Assembly: GCF_014201875.1 (NCBI RefSeq)
Contig: NZ_JACHFL010000039.1
Span: 1-15,757 of the forward strand
DNA length: 15,757 nt
Origin: Deinococcus humi
GTDB taxonomy: Bacteria; Deinococcota; Deinococci; Deinococcales; Deinococcaceae
Reading direction: 5' to 3'
Translations under genes and position numbers: made by a program
Notes under the pieces: generated by a model
The model's database searches: none
Seen by the model: only the letters and a program-made list of their open reading frames with translations
What the model was told of the DNA's origin: nothing
Part shown: positions 6,892-12,593 of the stretch, piece by piece
How positions within the stretch are numbered: position 1 is the stretch's first letter
Layout of the letters: the number at the start of each line of letters is the position of its first letter

Positions 6892-7716
6892 ATGATCGAG
6901 CAACTGGTGCCGGATGGTCTGTGGGCTCTTGCACAACAGGTGATTCCTGCACCACCGGCACGGCCGCGGGGTGGCCGACAGCGACACTCCGCTCGTCGGA
7001 CCCTGGCCGGCATCGTGTATCTGCTGCGGTGGGGCCTGCCCTGGCGACAGTTACCCCTGGCTCTTGGATTTGGGAGTGGGCGCACCTGCGAACGACGCTT
7101 TGACGAATGGCAACGTCAGGGCGTGTGGATGCGCCTCTGGCGCATCCTGTTGGATCACGCGCAACGGCACGCGTCTGTGGACTGGTCTCGGTCAGCGCTG
7201 GACTCCATCAGTGTTCCGGCCCCACGGGGCGGAACGCACACCGGACCCAACCCCACAGACCGAGGAAAGGCCGGGAGCAAACTCCACCTGCTGATTGATG
7301 GACAAGGCCTTCCACTCGCTCTCACCGTGTCTGGAGCGAATGTGCATGATTCTCGGCACCTGGAAGGCACTGTCGATGCGGTGCCTGGCGTGCGGAACGG
7401 ACGACCGGGTCATCCCCGGCAACGTCCAGCCAAGCTGCATGCCGATAAGGGCTACGATTTCGAGCGCTGTCGTCAGGCCCTGGTGCACCGCAGGATCTCT
7501 CCCCGCATCGCCCGGCGCGGGGTGGAATCCAGTGCCACCCTGGGGCGGTATCGCTGGCGAGTGGAACGGACCTTGAGCTGGCTCGTGTCGTACCGCAAGC
7601 TGGCCGTTCGCCGGGAACGAAGCGCGGCTTCGTTCCTTGCCCTGGCTCAGTTGGCGTGTGCCTTGATCGTGTGGCGCCGGACGAGCGGGGCGCTCAGCGC
7701 CCCGCAGGCTGGGTGA
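6892..7716 (+). CDS. IS5-family DDE transposase
   Basis: This is a 274-residue single-frame transposase of usual length. The N-terminal DNA-binding part (about 1-95) has RRTLAGIVYLLRWGLPWRQLP and CERRFDEWQRQGVW, typical of IS5. The catalytic DDE residues are readable as Asp104 (SALDSISVPAP), Asp185 (LHADKGYDF) and Glu225 (YRWRVERTLSW), with the conserved GSKLHLLIDGQGLPLALTVSGANVHDS strand region between them, from residue 128. No frameshift or stop interrupts it, so the element is probably active or recently active. It catalyses excision and integration of the IS at TNA targets. It overlaps the convergent passenger ORF by 23 bp at the 3' end. Confidence 0.95.
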   Translation: MIEQLVPDGLWALAQQVIPAPPARPRGGRQRHSARRTLAGIVYLLRWGLPWRQLPLALGFGSGRTCERRFDEWQRQGVWMRLWRILLDHAQRHASVDWSRSALDSISVPAPRGGTHTGPNPTDRGKAGSKLHLLIDGQGLPLALTVSGANVHDSRHLEGTVDAVPGVRNGRPGHPRQRPAKLHADKGYDFERCRQALVHRRISPRIARRGVESSATLGRYRWRVERTLSWLVSYRKLAVRRERSAASFLALAQLACALIVWRRTSGALSAPQAG

Positions 7717-7999
7717 CCGTTTGTAATTGCTCATAGAGCTTGCCCAGCAGCTTCACCTGACGTTCTGCGGCCTTGATCCGTTCGTCTTCCTGCTCCAGCT
7801 CTTCCATCCGGATCGCCTGCCCAGCCAAGGTCTTCGCGATGCCTAACAACGCTTTCTCAAACTCCATGGCGGCCAACATCGCTTCACCGCTCTCCATCGC
7901 CAGATCGCCAGCCATACCTTCGAGCATGTCCATCATGTCCATGCCCTGCAGGGGCAGTGCAGCAACGGACAACTCGGGGCTGACTTTCTTTCGTGGCAT
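7694..7999 (-). CDS. IS passenger ORF, Met-rich helical protein of unknown function (101 aa)
   Basis: This ORF lies wholly inside the IS and is convergent with the transposase, overlapping its 3' end by 23 bp. I do not recognise the protein. It starts with a basic MPRKK, then a Met-rich segment (MDMMDMLEGMAGDLAMES, about 20-37). A long amphipathic helix follows (about 45-95, rich in Glu, Lys, Ala and Leu) and looks like a coiled coil. GAGGG directly precedes the ATG. The Glu/Lys-rich helix and regular composition speak for a real protein, while the position antisense to a transposase end speaks for caution. It might regulate transposition or partner the transposase, but nothing in the sequence shows this. 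Confidence 0.6.
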   Translation of the reverse strand: MPRKKVSPELSVAALPLQGMDMMDMLEGMAGDLAMESGEAMLAAMEFEKALLGIAKTLAGQAIRMEELEQEDERIKAAERQVKLLGKLYEQLQTVTQPAGR

Positions 8000-8033
8000 C
8001 CCTCAGTCTGCCACGCTTCGCATTCACGCCTCG

Positions 8034-8049
8034 TTCTGTCCTCAGGCTC
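8034..8049 (-). repeat. IS right terminal inverted repeat
   Basis: TTCTGTCCTCAGGCTC; exact complement of 6854-6869, followed by TTA (8050-8052). Confidence 0.93.
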
Positions 8050-8104
8050 TTAGGCACGGCTTCATATGGCACTCCGCATGACCTGGACCGGACGTGATGA
8101 AGCT

Positions 8105-8146
8105 GCCTGACGTCCGTTTGGGGTATACCCCAACCTGACGTCAGGC
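8105..8146. promoter_or_regulatory. 42-bp nested dyad (outer 10-bp arms, inner 16-bp palindrome)
   Basis: The outer arms GCCTGACGTC (8105-8114) and GACGTCAGGC (8137-8146) are perfect complements. Between them, after 3-bp spacers, lies the perfect palindrome TTGGGGTATACCCCAA (8118-8133), sharing the same centre at 8125/8126. It could be a two-protein operator, a cruciform or a replication/recombination site. Before the IS insertion it lay about 90 bp upstream of the histidine kinase start. Confidence 0.65.
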
Positions 8147-8400
8147 TGGATGCATATCAGTATGATAAACACGGCAAAAAACAGGTGTGGTTTTGACAAC
8201 CTGTGAGGGTCTAAGAGTCTAATCTGACACTCGTCTCAGTCCCTCAGGCGTGACAACAATCCGATTTAGTGTTAATGCCTACACATAGCCGGAGCTAAGC
8301 ACCAAATAGAACATTGAATATTAGTAGTTTAATCCTACTTTAATAGGAATATGTGATAATTATCGTATATGTCCCGCATTGGTTTACTATAAATTTTGAC
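8147..8400. other. Gene-free, increasingly AT-rich region before the first RHH gene
   Basis: No coding frame is convincing. It contains ACAGGT (8181-8186) and ACCTGT (8199-8204) as an inverted pair, and the perfect palindrome GATAATTATC (8355-8364). A TACTAT box lies near 8384, before the RHH gene. The AT-rich part 8290-8400 could be a promoter or a DNA-unwinding region. Confidence 0.4.
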
Positions 8401-8628
8401 ATGATCAAGAGGCATAACGGTGGACGAGGCAGGAAGTCCAGCAGCAAGCATCAGAACTTTAGCATCAGTCTTGCTCCACATTTGAAGGAAGCCCTTGATG
8501 CTGCTGTAACCGAGGAAGTCAGTCGGTCCGAGGTTATTGCTGGGTTAATTGAGGCCCATCTCCTGAAAGCAGCACCACCAGGCGTGGCCAGCAGTAGCCA
8601 GAGTAGCACCAGAGAAGAAATCAACTGA
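8401..8628 (+). CDS. Ribbon-helix-helix DNA-binding protein, short paralog (75 aa)
   Basis: The RHH (CopG-like) fold occupies about residues 16-55: strand FSISLAPHLKEALDAAV, then a turn and the second helix RSEVIAGLIEAHLL. A basic Gly/Arg/Lys-rich N-terminal arm (NGGRGRKSSSK) should touch DNA. The ATG at 8401 is chosen, not the GTG at 8353, because the paralog at 9058 starts at exactly this position; 46 of the first 58 residues are identical between them. It stops soon after the RHH domain and lacks the C-terminal domain of the paralog. It should act as a dimeric repressor or plasmid control protein. It faces a small helical-protein gene across a hairpin. Confidence 0.82.
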   Translation: MIKRHNGGRGRKSSSKHQNFSISLAPHLKEALDAAVTEEVSRSEVIAGLIEAHLLKAAPPGVASSSQSSTREEIN

Positions 8629-8670
8629 ACCACTCGAAACCAGCCTGCGAAGTCACAAAACACAGTCTCA

Positions 8671-8698
8671 CCGCTGATAAAATTACTCTTATCAGCGG
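8671..8698. terminator. Hairpin between convergent genes
   Basis: CCGCTGATAA and TTATCAGCGG form a perfect 10-bp stem with an 8-nt loop, between the 3' ends of the first RHH gene and the small minus-strand gene. The minus-strand side continues into TGTGTTTTG, so it may work best for the minus gene. Confidence 0.65.
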
Positions 8699-8713
8699 GT
8701 AAATGACTTGTGG

Positions 8714-8893
8714 TCATGACTGAAGGGGTGGCTCTATTGGCTTTTCTTTCATCGTAAAGTTTTGCAAAATCCCCAATTCCCTTCTGAGTTCATCAATCAA
8801 ACTAATCAATGCTTCGGAAGCTATTAATAGCTCCTCTGTATCTTTTATGGTCTTGCCTATTTCATCGAGACTCAAAATGTGAACATCTTCCAT
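8714..8893 (-). CDS. Small helical protein, reduced copy 1 (59 aa)
   Basis: The ATG at 8893-8891, with AAGGG directly before it, opens a 59-residue frame ending at TGA 8716-8714. The central part SLDEIGKTIKDTEELLIASEALISLIDELRREL (given here as residues 8-40) aligns with the copy at 9586, including the DTEELL/ETENLL and SLIDEL/TLIDKL blocks. It is probably two antiparallel helices. In the region 8894-8964 a further 23 codons match the other copy in a shifted frame, so this copy looks like a 5'-truncated version of a longer gene after loss of one base and the start codon. It may still be translated from the internal ATG. The function is unknown. It is convergent with the RHH gene. Confidence 0.55.
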   Translation of the reverse strand: MEDVHILSLDEIGKTIKDTEELLIASEALISLIDELRRELGILQNFTMKEKPIEPPLQS

Positions 8894-8964
8894 CCCTTAT
8901 TGTGGGAACGAATACCACGAATAGTTCTCAAGTAAACAGGGATAACTTCATTAAGCCTAAGTTT
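8894..8964 (-). pseudogene. Frame-shifted 5' remnant of small helical protein copy 1
   Basis: Read on the minus strand from 8964 this gives KLRLNEVIPVYLRTIRGIRS and HNKG. It aligns with KLHLNEAYSICLSTTRSQRQ and HNGA of the copy at 9840. Several differences are synonymous (TTG/TTA, CGT/CGC, CGT/AGA), which suggests past coding selection. Five bases instead of six separate CACAAT from the ATG, a one-base deletion relative to copy 2, and no start codon precedes it. Confidence 0.5.
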
Positions 8965-9018
8965 AGAGCGTAATTTTTACGTGATTGATATTTGAAATGG
9001 CGTCGGCTTGCGGAATAT

Positions 9019-9057
9019 TTGACAAACTACTGGCAATAGTTTGATGTATCTTTTGGT
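9019..9057 (+). promoter_or_regulatory. Promoter and operator of the long RHH gene
   Basis: A consensus TTGACA lies at 9019-9024. A perfect 7-bp inverted repeat, CAAACTA (9023-9029) and TAGTTTG (9037-9043), overlaps its end. A TATCTT box (9047-9052) stands 5 nt before the ATG at 9058. The TTGACA-to-TATCTT distance (22 bp) is too long for a normal promoter, so either another -10 or a leaderless -10-only promoter is used. The dyad fits autorepression by the RHH protein. Confidence 0.5.
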
Positions 9058-9528
9058 ATGACCAAGAAGCATGTCGGGGGCAGGGGCAGAAAGGCGATCA
9101 ACAAACACCAAACATTTGGGGTCAGCCTTCCACCACACCTCAAGGCAGCCCTCGATGCTGCTGTGACGCAGGAAGTCAGCCGATCTGAGGTTATCGCTGG
9201 GTTGATTGAGGCTCATCTCCTGAAGGCAGCATCTGCAAAGAGATCATCACCAACAGCTGAGGCCACAGCAGCACAGCACAAGGCATCTAAACCATCCAAG
9301 ACTCCGACCAACCTCCCTGCTGCCGTGACTGTGATCTCGCAGCAGATGAAGCGAGGACTGGGCTGGAAGCCAGAGAAATACGAAGTGGCCGAGAAGGCGC
9401 TGGCTGAGGGTTACACCATCACCAGAAAGGCAGATAGCGCCAACTACACCACCGAGAAAGGGAGTGTCGTCTCATGGCGCACCATCCAAGCGCTTCTAAA
9501 GCAGGGTGTCGTGGTCACGCTCGATTAA
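9058..9528 (+). CDS. Ribbon-helix-helix protein with extra C-terminal domain (156 aa)
   Basis: The N-terminal arm is basic (GGRGRKAINKH) and is followed by an RHH fold (about residues 17-55: FGVSLPPHLKAALDAAV, RSEVIAGLIEAHLL), nearly the same as in the protein at 8401. A flexible Ala/Ser/Thr/Lys linker covers about 56-88. The C-terminal domain (about 89-156) has GLGWKPEKYEVAEKALAEGY and VSWRTIQALLKQGVVV; the last part looks like a small helix-turn-helix with a beta edge. I do not know a named family for the C-terminal part. Such two-domain RHH proteins on plasmids are often copy-number or partition regulators. An inverted repeat overlaps the promoter. It is convergent with the small helical gene at 9586. 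Confidence 0.82.
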   Translation: MTKKHVGGRGRKAINKHQTFGVSLPPHLKAALDAAVTQEVSRSEVIAGLIEAHLLKAASAKRSSPTAEATAAQHKASKPSKTPTNLPAAVTVISQQMKRGLGWKPEKYEVAEKALAEGYTITRKADSANYTTEKGSVVSWRTIQALLKQGVVVTLD

Positions 9529-9585
9529 GAAGCATCCGCTGTCCACAGATGACGAGTGTTCTTATCAGAGGTAACCAACCAATCG

Positions 9586-9840
9586 TTACGCTTGAAGAGT
9601 AGCTAGACGCTGTCTTCGCTCCGCTTCCGAGATATGTAAATCTTCTAACTCACCCAGCAACTTATCAATGAGGGTGATGAAGGCATCAGAAATAGCCAGC
9701 AGATTCTCTGTCTCTTCAATGGCCCTGTCGAGCTCCATAAGTGATGAACGGTAGAGCTCTCTCATCGCACCATTGTGCTGTCTTTGGCTGCGAGTAGTTG
9801 ATAAGCAGATTGAGTAAGCTTCATTAAGATGAAGTTTCAA
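9586..9840 (-). CDS. Small helical protein, copy 2 (84 aa from TTG, or 59 aa from an internal ATG)
   Basis: The longest frame starts at TTG 9840-9838 and ends at TAA 9588-9586. An internal ATG at 9765-9763 gives 59 residues, exactly the length of copy 1 at 8714, so the internal start may be the main one. Against that, the first 25 codons also align with shifted sequence in copy 1 with synonymous changes, which favours the long form. The protein is nearly all helix: LMELDRAIEETENLLAISDA, a short break, then TLIDKLLGELEDL and EAERRQRLATL, a likely helical hairpin or dimer. There is no motif of known function. The gene faces the RHH gene across a 57-bp gap. Confidence 0.65.
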   Translation of the reverse strand: MKLHLNEAYSICLSTTRSQRQHNGAMRELYRSSLMELDRAIEETENLLAISDAFITLIDKLLGELEDLHISEAERRQRLATLQA

Positions 9841-9883
9841 CTCAAATTATGTAAATAACTTATAGTAGTGAGACATAATAATA

Positions 9884-9916
9884 GTTACCTCAGGATGGTA
9901 ATCATCCTGAGGTAAC
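9884..9916 (-). terminator. Perfect 14-bp stem hairpin
   Basis: GTTACCTCAGGATG (9884-9897) and CATCCTGAGGTAAC (9903-9916) pair perfectly around a 5-nt loop. It lies 33 bp after the stop of the minus-strand gene 9949-10248, and on that strand TATTATTATG follows, which fits an intrinsic terminator. A role as operator for the small helical gene is an alternative. Confidence 0.7.
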
Positions 9917-9948
9917 AACAACCAATTTGCTTTACTGTTGTTTGGCCC

Positions 9949-10248
9949 TTAAAGCGCAGAGGTTAGATTCAAGTCGTCTATTAATCTGTCCATCCCGCTA
10001 TATACATATTGAGGAGCGTAATCGTAGTTCTGGCAATTAAATTCGCTTATTATTTCTTCGAGTCTCTGATTGCTCGGGTGGAGATGCAATGGCTCTGGGT
10101 CAGGGAGTCTGAAGGAAGCAAGGTCAGGAAGAATAGGTTGAAGTGGTTGGAGAGAGAATCGTCTCTGTGCAGCTAATGCAAGCTCAGCAAATGTCTGCTC
10201 TGCCGGGAGATTGACAATGTCTTTGTAGATAGATTTATCAAAAGCCAT
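9949..10248 (-). CDS. Hypothetical protein (99 aa)
   Basis: I do not recognise it. The start is well supported: AAGGAG (10259-10254) lies 5 nt before the ATG at 10248, the best ribosome binding site in the window. The N-terminal part (1-32, DKSIYKDIVNLPAEQTFAELALAAQRRF) is helical. The middle is Pro/Leu-rich (SLQPLQPILPDLASF, PDPEPLHLHP) and probably extended. The C-terminal part (58-99) is acidic with Tyr residues (QNYDYAPQYVYSGMDRLIDDL). It has no membrane segment. The small acidic protein with an extended middle might bind a partner protein, but this is a guess. The strong hairpin at 9884-9916 should end its transcript. Confidence 0.7.
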   Translation of the reverse strand: MAFDKSIYKDIVNLPAEQTFAELALAAQRRFSLQPLQPILPDLASFRLPDPEPLHLHPSNQRLEEIISEFNCQNYDYAPQYVYSGMDRLIDDLNLTSAL

Positions 10249-10290
10249 ACCAACTCCTTCTGCTCTTCCTTGGGTTTATGGACACCACTT

Positions 10291-10307
10291 CCTACCCTTA
10301 TGGTAGG
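10291..10307. promoter_or_regulatory. Small hairpin/dyad upstream of the 99-aa gene
   Basis: CCTACC and GGTAGG form a 6-bp stem with loop CTTAT, 43 bp before the start codon at 10248. It may be an operator or the 3' hairpin of the decayed upstream frame. Confidence 0.35.
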
Positions 10308-10341
10308 CACCCCCGCTTTAATATTTGTAGCCTTGGTACTG

Positions 10342-10753
10342 TTAACGTAATTCCTCGTCTAATTTGCTTCTCAGCAGAATAAGAAGGTGTGTCTCAAACT
10401 CAACGAGAGGTATCGCGTACGGCCTGACCTGAGCTCTGACAGCTTCCGAACAAAAAAGGCCGAGGCGCATACGCACACCCGGCTCACCGTGGAAAATGGC
10501 CCTCAGTGCAAGCGCCTTGGGAAGAGCGTACAAGGTGCATCACACCATTCCTCAGACCGTAGCTGTCCGTCTTCCCACCTCTACCATCACCGCTGATGCC
10601 GTCCCAGCGGGTATCGAAGGCCAGTGATCCCTCACGCGAAGGGGCTCTTTATCCTGCTGTTGAAGCAGCAACCCGTCAAGGTCATAGCTACCGTTTTCGA
10701 TGTGTCCCGTGGAGTGAATTCTGGCACTCCCACTCGCGAGTCTGAATTCTCGA
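10342..10753 (-). pseudogene. Decayed coding sequence of unknown origin
   Basis: One minus-strand frame reads as protein-like sequence (VRDHWPSIPAGTASAVMVEV before 10554, then ALPKALALRAIFHGEPGVRM and VEFETHLLILLRSKLDEEL down to the TAA at 10344-10342). It is broken by TGA codons at 10554-10552 and 10542-10540. No good start codon precedes the downstream piece. Another frame across 10480-10640 is also open for about 55 codons, so the true original frame is uncertain. I do not recognise the product. It follows a relaxase tail fragment on the same strand, and both may belong to one degraded mobilization region. Confidence 0.35.
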
Positions 10754-11023
10754 TCACCGCTCGTAACCGTAGGACCGTTCGTGTTGACGCCGGTGTTCGC
10801 GGTCTTCGTCGTAACTGCGCTCGTGCTGGTTGAACCGGGCCAGCTCCTGCACATCACCTTGATCGTGGTACAGCCCCAGTTCCTGTTGCTGCTCCCACTG
10901 GTGTTCGTCGCTCTCGCGGCCGTACGTTCGTAGGTCCGCCAGTTCATCCTTCTGAATGGTTCGACTGGTGGCTGCCAGGACGTAGATATGCCCGGGCCGT
11001 AGGCAGTGAGGATCTGACCTCAC
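10754..11023 (-). pseudogene. Relaxase C-terminal fragment
   Basis: The frame ends in QELGLYHDQ, then Arg/His/Glu-rich sequence HRRQHERSYGYER. The intact relaxase at 11925 ends in RELGLYQDQ and later RERERHYDRGWER, so the layout is the same. The part with the HUH histidines is missing, and a stop codon lies a few codons before the possible GTG at 11023. This looks like the tail of a second, lost mobilization gene. Expression as a free 89-residue protein is possible but unlikely. Confidence 0.55.
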
Positions 11024-11056
11024 CGGACGCCTGATTCAGCCCCTCAGAGGTTGACA

Positions 11057-11203
11057 CTAAAGTTCCTTATCGTCGAAGCGGGCCCCCATGCTCCGCTCTC
11101 TCTGACCTGCCCACATTCCTTCAATGCTTCTCTCCAAATCCTGCAGCAAACCATCCAGAGTCCTGAATCCCTTCCCGTGATACTCCAGGCGTGATTCAAT
11201 CAC
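11057..11203 (-). CDS. Possible small protein or gene fragment (48 aa)
   Basis: From a GTG at 11203 the frame reads MIESRLEYHGKGFRTLDGLL and continues QDLERSIEGMWAGQRERSMG to a TAG at 11059-11057. The amphipathic helix LDGLLQDLERSIEGMW and regular codon use look protein-coding. The start overlaps the divergent gene at 11191 by 13 bp, and no ribosome binding site is clear. It may instead be a remnant, since the sequence to its left on the same strand is decayed. No family is recognised. Confidence 0.35.
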   Translation of the reverse strand: MIESRLEYHGKGFRTLDGLLQDLERSIEGMWAGQRERSMGARFDDKEL

Positions 11204-11496
11204 CACAAGAAGACGTCACGGCCTATACAAAACTGAGTGACATTCTCGCTCGATTTCCAGAAGACAAACGGTACAAGGTTTACTCGCGCCTGAAACGGCA
11301 GATCAAGCGCGGTCAACTGCGGAGCGTCTTTACCTTGGGTTGGGTACTGATTCCCCACAGAAAGAAGCTAGTCCGCGTCCCCGAGCTGCTGATTTACATG
11401 GCCCTTGAGGCCTGGATTCAGCACACGCTGACGGAGTTCTCTAGCGCGGGAAAGAGGCAGCCTAAAGCGACCACGGCCACAGCCGAACATCACTAG
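11191..11496 (+). CDS. Hypothetical small basic protein (101 aa)
   Basis: The GTG at 11191 is the only reasonable start; it follows GATACT after 6 nt and has no ribosome binding site. Residues 13-45 (TKLSDILARFPEDKRYKVYS, then RLKRQIKRGQL) form a helix-turn-helix-like basic region. After that come a beta strand (SVFTLGWVLIPHRKK) and a helix (PELLIYMALEAWIQHTLTEF). The tail is Lys/Thr/Ala-rich and disordered. It is probably a small nucleic-acid-binding protein. The name of the family is unknown to me. The nearest plus-strand gene is at 11643. Confidence 0.6.
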   Translation: MIQSPQEDVTAYTKLSDILARFPEDKRYKVYSRLKRQIKRGQLRSVFTLGWVLIPHRKKLVRVPELLIYMALEAWIQHTLTEFSSAGKRQPKATTATAEHH

Positions 11497-11642
11497 TTTT
11501 CAGCCTCCGAGATGGTATGACCCCGGTATAGGGGCTGGAGCCTCTTCTGACGCTCCATTATCCCCGCGAAATCGAAAAATAGCCTGGAAAGTGCGAGGCA
11601 GATCCACTCCGCTTTCCCCTCCCCATCAGGCAAAATGCTGCT

Positions 11643-11897
11643 ATGACACTGCTGAGCCTTCCTCAATGGCAAGTGGTGTTGCGCTGGGACGATGGGGCGC
11701 GGTCTACGGTACGGTATGCCGGTTGGTTGTGGATCGGCGCCATGAGTCACGGGGTTCATCAGTTGGCGCTGGCCTGCTATGCCCAGCGTCGGGCCACAGA
11801 GCCGGAGCTCCCCAAGCACATGTCGTATCTGATTCTGAGTTTTACACTGATTGAAAGGCCTGTCGAAGACATGGCATTGACCCCCGACGTGTGCTAA
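11643..11897 (+). CDS. Hypothetical protein (84 aa)
   Basis: The start ATG at 11643 has only a weak upstream purine run. The sequence is regular: an N-terminal beta part (LPQWQVVLRWDDGARSTVRY), then AGWLWIGAMSHGVHQLALAC, a moderately hydrophobic helix, and LPKHMSYLILSFTLIERP. The middle could touch a membrane but is too polar for a firm transmembrane call. No family is recognised. It ends 27 bp before the 3' end of the convergent relaxase gene. Other frames over this DNA give less protein-like sequence. Confidence 0.5.
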   Translation: MTLLSLPQWQVVLRWDDGARSTVRYAGWLWIGAMSHGVHQLALACYAQRRATEPELPKHMSYLILSFTLIERPVEDMALTPDVC

Positions 11898-11924
11898 GCA
11901 GACAGCGAGCTCTAACCCTTTCCC

Positions 11925-12593
11925 TCACCGCTCCCAGCCCCGGTCATAGTGGCGCTCTCGTTCCCTTTCCTGCTGCCGCCGCGCCCCACTGCCGTAGTCT
12001 TCCGCGTCGAGTTCTAGCGTGCGCCCCCCGCTGCGCTCCTGCTGCTGATCCTCGCCCTGGTGCTGGTGCCGGTTCTGGTGCTGATCCTGGTACAGACCCA
12101 GCTCGCGGTCCAGATGCCGCTCCAGCTCGTACGCCTGATGCTGGAAGTGGACCAGATCGCCCTCCGCTCCCCGTCTGAGCGTGGTGTCGGTCCCGAAGCA
12201 GACATGGACGTGGACATTCCCCCCGTCCTGTTGATGCACGGCCACCGCGTAGATCTCGGCGTCGGCGCGGCGTTCCTGCACCGCCTGGGCCACCAGGAAC
12301 GCGGCGCGCTGCCGGTCCACCTCCGCTTCGCCGGGGAGCTGGGTGGTGAAGACCAGGTGCTGCTGGTACTTCGTCGTGGTGTCCTCGATCCGGGCGGCGG
12401 CCTCCACCCGTTCGGTCTCTCTCAGCACGCCATCTTCCAGGGTGTAGAGCTGGGTGCGCTCCTTCTCGTCCATGTAGCGCGTGGCGCTGGCGGCGCGCGC
12501 TTTGCCGCCGGCACTGGTCTTGGTGTAGTTGTTGCCGCTGCGGTCCGGGATCGAACGCACCACCCGCTGGGTGCTGCCCAGGGAGCGGGCCAT
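11925..12593 (-). CDS. Plasmid mobilization relaxase (HUH type, small)
   Basis: This 222-residue protein carries the relaxase three-His motif: His120 in IYAVAVHQQDGGNVHVHVCF, with His128 and His130 as the HVH pair. The preceding strand YQQHLVFTTQLPGEAEVD (76-93) matches the usual Relaxase/Mob pattern. Tyr23 (NNYTKTSAGG) or Tyr40 may be the nicking tyrosine. The enzyme should nick oriT and carry the single strand to the recipient using another plasmid's mating apparatus, since none is encoded here. The end (165-222) is Gln/His/Arg/Glu-rich and disordered; no helicase domain follows, so it is short for the family. Its ATG overlaps the TGA of the gene before it (TGATG), showing translational coupling. 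Confidence 0.82.
   Translation of the reverse strand: MARSLGSTQRVVRSIPDRSGNNYTKTSAGGKARAASATRYMDEKERTQLYTLEDGVLRETERVEAAARIEDTTTKYQQHLVFTTQLPGEAEVDRQRAAFLVAQAVQERRADAEIYAVAVHQQDGGNVHVHVCFGTDTTLRRGAEGDLVHFQHQAYELERHLDRELGLYQDQHQNRHQHQGEDQQQERSGGRTLELDAEDYGSGARRQQERERERHYDRGWER

Larger units (their letters stand above)
6854..8049 (+). mobile_element. IS5-family insertion sequence, 1196 bp, intact
   Basis: Perfect 16-bp terminal inverted repeats (GAGCCTGAGGACAGAA at 6854-6869 and its complement at 8034-8049) bound the element. TTA flanks both ends (6851-6853 and 8050-8052), a 3-bp target duplication of the TNA type known from the IS1031 subgroup of IS5. It holds a full transposase gene and a convergent passenger ORF. 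The insertion lies upstream of the histidine kinase gene, separating its start codon from the DNA that was originally in front of it. Confidence 0.93.

Noticed and set aside
6814..6987. 58 extra N-terminal codons for the histidine kinase
   Set aside because: This extension lies mostly within the IS end and its residues do not look like the family; the ATG at 6813 is the better start.
8353..8400. GTG start giving 16 extra residues on the first RHH protein
   Set aside because: The paralog at 9058 starts at the position equal to ATG 8401, and the extension lies in the AT-rich promoter region.
11493..11819. 108-codon minus-strand frame
   Set aside because: Low-quality composition and antisense to the more protein-like plus frame at 11643.
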